From Planctomicrobium sp. (GTDB lineage: Bacteria > Planctomycetota > Planctomycetia > Planctomycetales > Planctomycetaceae): a stretch of DNA of 36,394 nt. The first letter of the stretch is position 1. Each line of letters opens with the position of its first letter. The DNA lies in assembly GCA_030626405.1 (NCBI GenBank), contig DAOUPA010000006.1, positions 1-36,394 on the forward strand, read 5' to 3'. The notes under the pieces are model-generated. The model was not told where the DNA came from. It saw only the letters and a program-made list of their open reading frames with translations, and did no database searches. Position numbers and translations under genes: made by a program. Of the stretch, positions 32,554 through 36,394 are shown piece by piece.

Positions 32554-33669
32554 TTACACAACGCTCTCCCATGTCGTGGCGAGAAGTTGTGCGTTCTGCT
32601 GGATGTTGAATTTTTCAATGATGACTCTTCGAGCGTTTCTTGCAAGTTGGTCCCCCAAACTCGGTGACTTCACAAGTTGCTTGATCGCACCCGCAAGTAG
32701 CTCAGGTTCTGCTGGCGGGATAAGCAATGCACTCTCTCCATCTCGGAAAATCTCTGGTGATCCACCAACGTTCGTTGCGATAATCGGAACTCCGCTCGCC
32801 GCCGCTTCGAGCAGCACTCTTCCGAGCGGTTCCTGGCGAGCCGGGTGAATGACCAAGTCAACTTCGTTTAGAAGCGAAGCAATATCGGATCGATATCCCA
32901 GCCGATGCAGCCGCTCCGGCATTCCCACCGCCTCGAAAACTTCACCGATGGCTGCTTCGAATTCAATCGTCTCTTGCTTTGTGGAATGCCTCTCACCGAT
33001 CAATAGGTAATGCAAGTTCGGGCACTCTTCTTTGAGAAGGACGGCTGCTTGAGCGAGATCGTTTTGAGCTTTGCGTAAGCAAATTTGCCCAATCGTCGCC
33101 GAAAGGATTGCGTCTTCGGGAAGGCCGAATTCGTCTCGCAGGGAGCTCGTCACCGTTCGTGGCTGGAATTGATCACAGTCGATCCCGTTGTAAACCGCGA
33201 CAATCTTCTCTGCGTCAACACCTTGCTGAATATGAAACTCACGCGTGGCAAGAGAAACTGCGATGAGTAGACGATGCTGGTTCAGATCGTTCACAGCCGC
33301 ATTGCTGAGCGACATGATATCTCGAATGTGGCTCGTCGTCGGGACACTCAATTGATCAGCAACGGCTCCCAGGTGTCGTCCCATTGCTAAGCTGTTCGCA
33401 TGGACAATATCGAGGCTGTGGGTTTGAATACAAGCTTCTAACCGCTCAGCAAGTTCTTCTTTCGGGAGGCGTTGTCCATCGGGATTTCGAAGAGTGAACT
33501 CTTGCACTGGCAACGAACGACGTTTGAATTCACCGTAGAGAGGTCCCTCAGTTGGGGCTATTGCGACGAATTCACAATGTTGCGATTGCAACTGGTCGAC
33601 AGCCGCTAATATCGAATGCTCACCTCCATTGAGGGTTGAATACTCGAAGAGCAAACCGATACGAATCAC
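32554..33669 (-). CDS. GT4 family glycosyltransferase
   Basis: A 371-residue GT-B enzyme, presumably retaining and using a nucleotide sugar. The N-lobe opens MIRIGLLFEYSTLNGGEHSI, with the Gly-Gly loop of the acceptor side; IVHANSLAMGRHLGAV follows. The C-lobe has IGQICLRKAQNDLAQA and the EX7E motif at Glu280 and Glu288 (QEPLGRVLLEAAASGVPIIATNVGG). It is probably involved in surface polysaccharide or glycolipid synthesis; acceptor and sugar are unknown. The start is GTG 33669, only 11 bp after the glnD stop, so the two are probably co-transcribed. No Shine-Dalgarno is visible. A palindromic repeat follows its stop. Confidence 0.9.
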   Translation of the reverse strand: MIRIGLLFEYSTLNGGEHSILAAVDQLQSQHCEFVAIAPTEGPLYGEFKRRSLPVQEFTLRNPDGQRLPKEELAERLEACIQTHSLDIVHANSLAMGRHLGAVADQLSVPTTSHIRDIMSLSNAAVNDLNQHRLLIAVSLATREFHIQQGVDAEKIVAVYNGIDCDQFQPRTVTSSLRDEFGLPEDAILSATIGQICLRKAQNDLAQAAVLLKEECPNLHYLLIGERHSTKQETIEFEAAIGEVFEAVGMPERLHRLGYRSDIASLLNEVDLVIHPARQEPLGRVLLEAAASGVPIIATNVGGSPEIFRDGESALLIPPAEPELLAGAIKQLVKSPSLGDQLARNARRVIIEKFNIQQNAQLLATTWESVV

Positions 33670-33680
33670 AGAACAACCGA

Positions 33681-36389
33681 TTAATTGGAGAAGCTTGAAT
33701 CGCGAGCAAAAAGCAGATGATCTTCACTATGGAAATCGTCAAGCGCCTGTTGCAAACCGACTCGAATCTGTTCGAGTCGCTCTCCGCCTCGCACTCGTGT
33801 TCCATCCTGTTCCTGAAGGTAGAAGACATCGATCACCTGATCGAGATGCGTCGAAATTTTTGCCATGTCAATCGAGACGTTCATGTCGAACAAGGCTTTT
33901 GTCAGGATGTAGAGCAACCCTGGTCGGTCCATGGCAAAGACATCAAAGATCGTTCGGGTGTCCGATGAGTCGTTATCGATTTGAACTCGCGGAGGTAAAT
34001 TCGTGGAAGACTCTGCAGGCGGAGGAGAACCGAATCGACTGTTTTTCTGAAAGAGTTGCTCGACTGATATCTCTCCCTTCAACACTGAACGAAGTGCGGT
34101 CGCAATTTCATCGATCCGTTCTTGAGGCGGTTCGCAATCGTAGTCGGAATCTAAAACTCGATAGCTGTCGATGATGACTCCGTCTGATGTCGTATTGATT
34201 TCTGCCGAAAGGATACTCAGTCGTTTTGCAGACAAGACCCCAGTCATTTTATGAAAACAGCCAGATTGAAATTCCGTGTTGCCTGTCACGACCCGGTATT
34301 CCGTCGACTTTGTTTCAGGATCCCAACTGGCGATGACTTCGACATTTTTCTTGCCAAGTTCCTGAATCACCTGAAGGTCGTCTGCAATTTGTCCAGGGGG
34401 TGTACAGGTGAGATAGTATGCAGAAAAACCGATGAGTTGTTGACCAACCCAGTCGAGAGACTTTGAATCACCATCACGCTCGCTCAGGCAAGTTGTGACA
34501 GCTTTTTTCGTGTCCTTGATTCGCTGCTGTTCGTGGTAGGCTTGTTTTTTTCCGCTCAAAGTTTCGATGCAGCGGTCAAAAAACTCTGTTAGCAAGTTGG
34601 CTTTCCAATTCGTCCATGTGCCTGGACCGACTGCGGAAACATCCGCCACGGTGAGTGTGTAGAGCATCCGTAGGACATCGGGTGAGCCAACTTGGCGACT
34701 GAATTTCACAATGAGGTCAGGGTCAGTGAAGTCTCGACGAAACGCGATGTCTGCCATCACGAGGTGTAATTTGACGAGCAACCAGATTTGTTCAATTTGA
34801 TAGTTTGGAAGAGACAAGCGTTGCCCGACTTCAAGGGCAATGTCCGCACCGATTTCGCTATGGTCGCCTCCCATGCCTTTCCCGATATCGTGCAGCAAGA
34901 CTGCTAGATGCAACACTTCTTTGTGTCGAATTTCCTGGTATGCCGCACCGATTGGCCCGTCGTCGTTTTCGAAACTGGTCACCTTCTCGACGGCGCGGAG
35001 TGTGTGTTCGTCGACGGTGAAGTGATGATACTGATTGAACTGCAAAAGATTACGAATGTGGGTCACTTGCGGGATCACAATATCCAGCAGCCCGGTTTGG
35101 AACATGCTTCGCAAAGTCGGCCCCAAAGCCGATGTGCATTTGAAGATTTCAATGAAGGCACTCGAAGCTTTAGTGGAAATTGTCGGCGGAGGTTCGGCGA
35201 GACTCTTCTTGATCGTCTCAGCAACCTTAGGAGAGGGAATCACCCCATACAACGCGGCGGCTTTGTAGAGTTGCAACATCGACTCAGGGGACTCACAGAC
35301 CTCCTTCAGATAGCGGTCGGCAACTTCAATTCGATCTGCTCCGACGTAAAACATCCCTTCAGCCCGGTGTCCGATCACGACATCCCGAGTCTTCTCGGCG
35401 AAAGACCTCGGTCGTTCCATGGCGACAAATCGTCGCGTGATCGTCGCCAACTCTGAACTGTGATGGAAAAACTCCTGCATAAACTGTTCGACGGGACGTT
35501 GACGATCATTCCCAGGGAACTCTCGTTCTTCGGCAATGCGAAGTTGCTCGTCTTTCGTTAAGCGGTCTTGCGCCCCTTCATCATTAAGATGCAAATCGAT
35601 TCGAAGTTTCGTGAGAAATTCCCAGGCTCGCTTCAATGTTTTCGCATCTTCTTTCGTGAGCGCTCCTTTGAGTCGGAGGGAGTCGATATCTTTAACGCCA
35701 TAACGGGTATATCCGACCCAGCGGATTAAATGCAGGTCGCGCAAGCCTCCAGAGGAAGACTTGATGTCCGGTTCCAATTCCTGAGCAGGCGGGCCATATT
35801 CCGACCAACCTTCTTCTCTTGCTTCAAGACAATCTTCGATAAATTTTCGTCGTCGGGAAAACACGACACGCCGTTTAAACTGCGTGACAAGCCGATTGTG
35901 CATCCCTTCATTTCCCCACAGGTATCGAGCTTCAATGAGAGGAGTTGCAATCTGTGGGTCTTGTCGTGCCAATGAAATACATGTGGCAATATCGCGAGTC
36001 GAACTTCCCAGTTTGATCTTCGAGTCCCAGCAGTTTTGAACAAACGCATCAACAAACTGACTGAATTCCGGCGAAACGTTTTTTTCGTGAAGGAACAATA
36101 AGTCGATATCCGAGTACGGCGCCATGTCGCCGCGACCTGTGCCACCAATCGCAATAATGGCTCCCTGCTGTGGGATCAGTTTGGCATCATCTTCTGAAAA
36201 CTGAGCGATGGTTTCTTCAACCAGCGAACTTAAGAAGTCATCGAATCCATAACAAATCGCAGATGCGATCTGAATGCCAGGCGTGCCATTTTCAAAGAGT
36301 ACCTTCGCTTTCGTGCGAATTGCGTCAATCTGAGATTTACGCCGCGAGATGATATCGCTGAACTGATTGGATTGTTCGGTTGTAGACAT
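33681..36389 (-). CDS. glnD: Bifunctional uridylyltransferase/uridylyl-removing enzyme GlnD
   Basis: A 902-residue nitrogen sensor that uridylylates PII when glutamine is low and removes UMP when glutamine is high. Domains in order: nucleotidyltransferase with GGTGRGDMAPYSDID (82-96) and the family segment DIKSSSGGLRDLH (208-220); HD hydrolase with HTLRAVEKV (462-470) and HLAVLLHDIGKGMGGDHSE (494-512, His500-Asp501); two ACT domains for glutamine at ~698-775 and ~812-885 (FDVFAMDRPGLLYILTKAL). All catalytic motifs are intact and the length is normal (850-940). Start ATG 36389 lies five bases from the window edge, so its Shine-Dalgarno cannot be judged. The GT4 gene follows after 11 bp. No PII or glutamine synthetase gene is in the window. 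Confidence 0.96.
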   Translation of the reverse strand: MSTTEQSNQFSDIISRRKSQIDAIRTKAKVLFENGTPGIQIASAICYGFDDFLSSLVEETIAQFSEDDAKLIPQQGAIIAIGGTGRGDMAPYSDIDLLFLHEKNVSPEFSQFVDAFVQNCWDSKIKLGSSTRDIATCISLARQDPQIATPLIEARYLWGNEGMHNRLVTQFKRRVVFSRRRKFIEDCLEAREEGWSEYGPPAQELEPDIKSSSGGLRDLHLIRWVGYTRYGVKDIDSLRLKGALTKEDAKTLKRAWEFLTKLRIDLHLNDEGAQDRLTKDEQLRIAEEREFPGNDRQRPVEQFMQEFFHHSSELATITRRFVAMERPRSFAEKTRDVVIGHRAEGMFYVGADRIEVADRYLKEVCESPESMLQLYKAAALYGVIPSPKVAETIKKSLAEPPPTISTKASSAFIEIFKCTSALGPTLRSMFQTGLLDIVIPQVTHIRNLLQFNQYHHFTVDEHTLRAVEKVTSFENDDGPIGAAYQEIRHKEVLHLAVLLHDIGKGMGGDHSEIGADIALEVGQRLSLPNYQIEQIWLLVKLHLVMADIAFRRDFTDPDLIVKFSRQVGSPDVLRMLYTLTVADVSAVGPGTWTNWKANLLTEFFDRCIETLSGKKQAYHEQQRIKDTKKAVTTCLSERDGDSKSLDWVGQQLIGFSAYYLTCTPPGQIADDLQVIQELGKKNVEVIASWDPETKSTEYRVVTGNTEFQSGCFHKMTGVLSAKRLSILSAEINTTSDGVIIDSYRVLDSDYDCEPPQERIDEIATALRSVLKGEISVEQLFQKNSRFGSPPPAESSTNLPPRVQIDNDSSDTRTIFDVFAMDRPGLLYILTKALFDMNVSIDMAKISTHLDQVIDVFYLQEQDGTRVRGGERLEQIRVGLQQALDDFHSEDHLLFARDSSFSN

Positions 36390-36394
36390 TGGAA

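Noticed and set aside
33629-34174. 181-codon plus-strand frame
   Set aside because: It lies opposite the glnD C-terminal ACT domain and GT4 start, with no plausible start signal and basic, unstructured composition.
1-36394. tRNA, rRNA, CRISPR arrays, transposases, integrases, attachment sites, defence or biosynthetic clusters
   Set aside because: I read both strands for these and found no supporting sequence.

Overview
The window reads as chromosomal DNA of a planctomycete (order Planctomycetales, Planctomycetaceae-like; the genus cannot be fixed from this sequence). Pointers to this are a GDSL-like / PVC-type 'membrane-bound dehydrogenase' fusion, a very large Ser/Thr kinase with a beta-helix ectodomain, several secreted proteins rich in Pro, Gly or aromatic residues, a K+-type membrane pyrophosphatase, and many genes with little or no Shine-Dalgarno sequence. 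I see no phage, transposase, CRISPR array, rRNA or tRNA gene. Most genes are on the minus strand.

Layout. 1-4.6 kb (minus): the 5' end of tsaD, an exported S41 (CtpA-like) protease, and a secreted fusion protein ending in a strong terminator. 4.9-5.5 kb (+): a small membrane-anchored protein of unknown function. 5.5-11.9 kb (minus): a 1344-residue receptor-like Ser/Thr kinase and a lipoprotein built from five tandem repeats. 12.3-13.4 kb (+): a Gly/Pro-rich lipoprotein with a structured leader. 13.4-18.1 kb (minus): argS-purE-purK-EEP, tightly packed with overlapping ends (tRNA charging, purine synthesis, membrane phosphatase/nuclease). 18.2-21.3 kb (minus): rsfS and hppA. 21.85-22.26 kb (+): a small membrane-protein reading frame interrupted by one TGA. 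22.3-26.2 kb (minus): metK, an amino-acid-kinase-fold protein resembling MfnE, and a SulP-STAS anion transporter. 26.7-31.1 kb: secreted proteins on both strands, a WYL-type regulator, a 68-residue lipoprotein and a LysM-L,D-transpeptidase. 31.1-36.4 kb (minus): a glycosyltransferase resembling tRNA-queuosine mannosyltransferase, a palindromic intergenic repeat, a GT4 glycosyltransferase, and glnD.

How they fit together. Most are housekeeping genes: tRNA modification and charging (tsaD, argS, possibly the queuosine glycosyltransferase), purine synthesis (purE, purK), S-adenosylmethionine synthesis (metK), ribosome silencing (rsfS), energy and ion homeostasis (hppA, SulP) and nitrogen sensing (glnD). 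Between them are envelope genes: protease, lipoproteins, L,D-transpeptidase, secreted proteins and the kinase receptor. No obvious multi-gene undescribed system stands out. The best leads are the in-frame-TGA membrane gene, the five-repeat lipoprotein, the kinase/beta-helix receptor, the bacterial queuosine-mannosyltransferase homologue, the 110-residue insertion in HppA, and two kinds of intergenic repeat.
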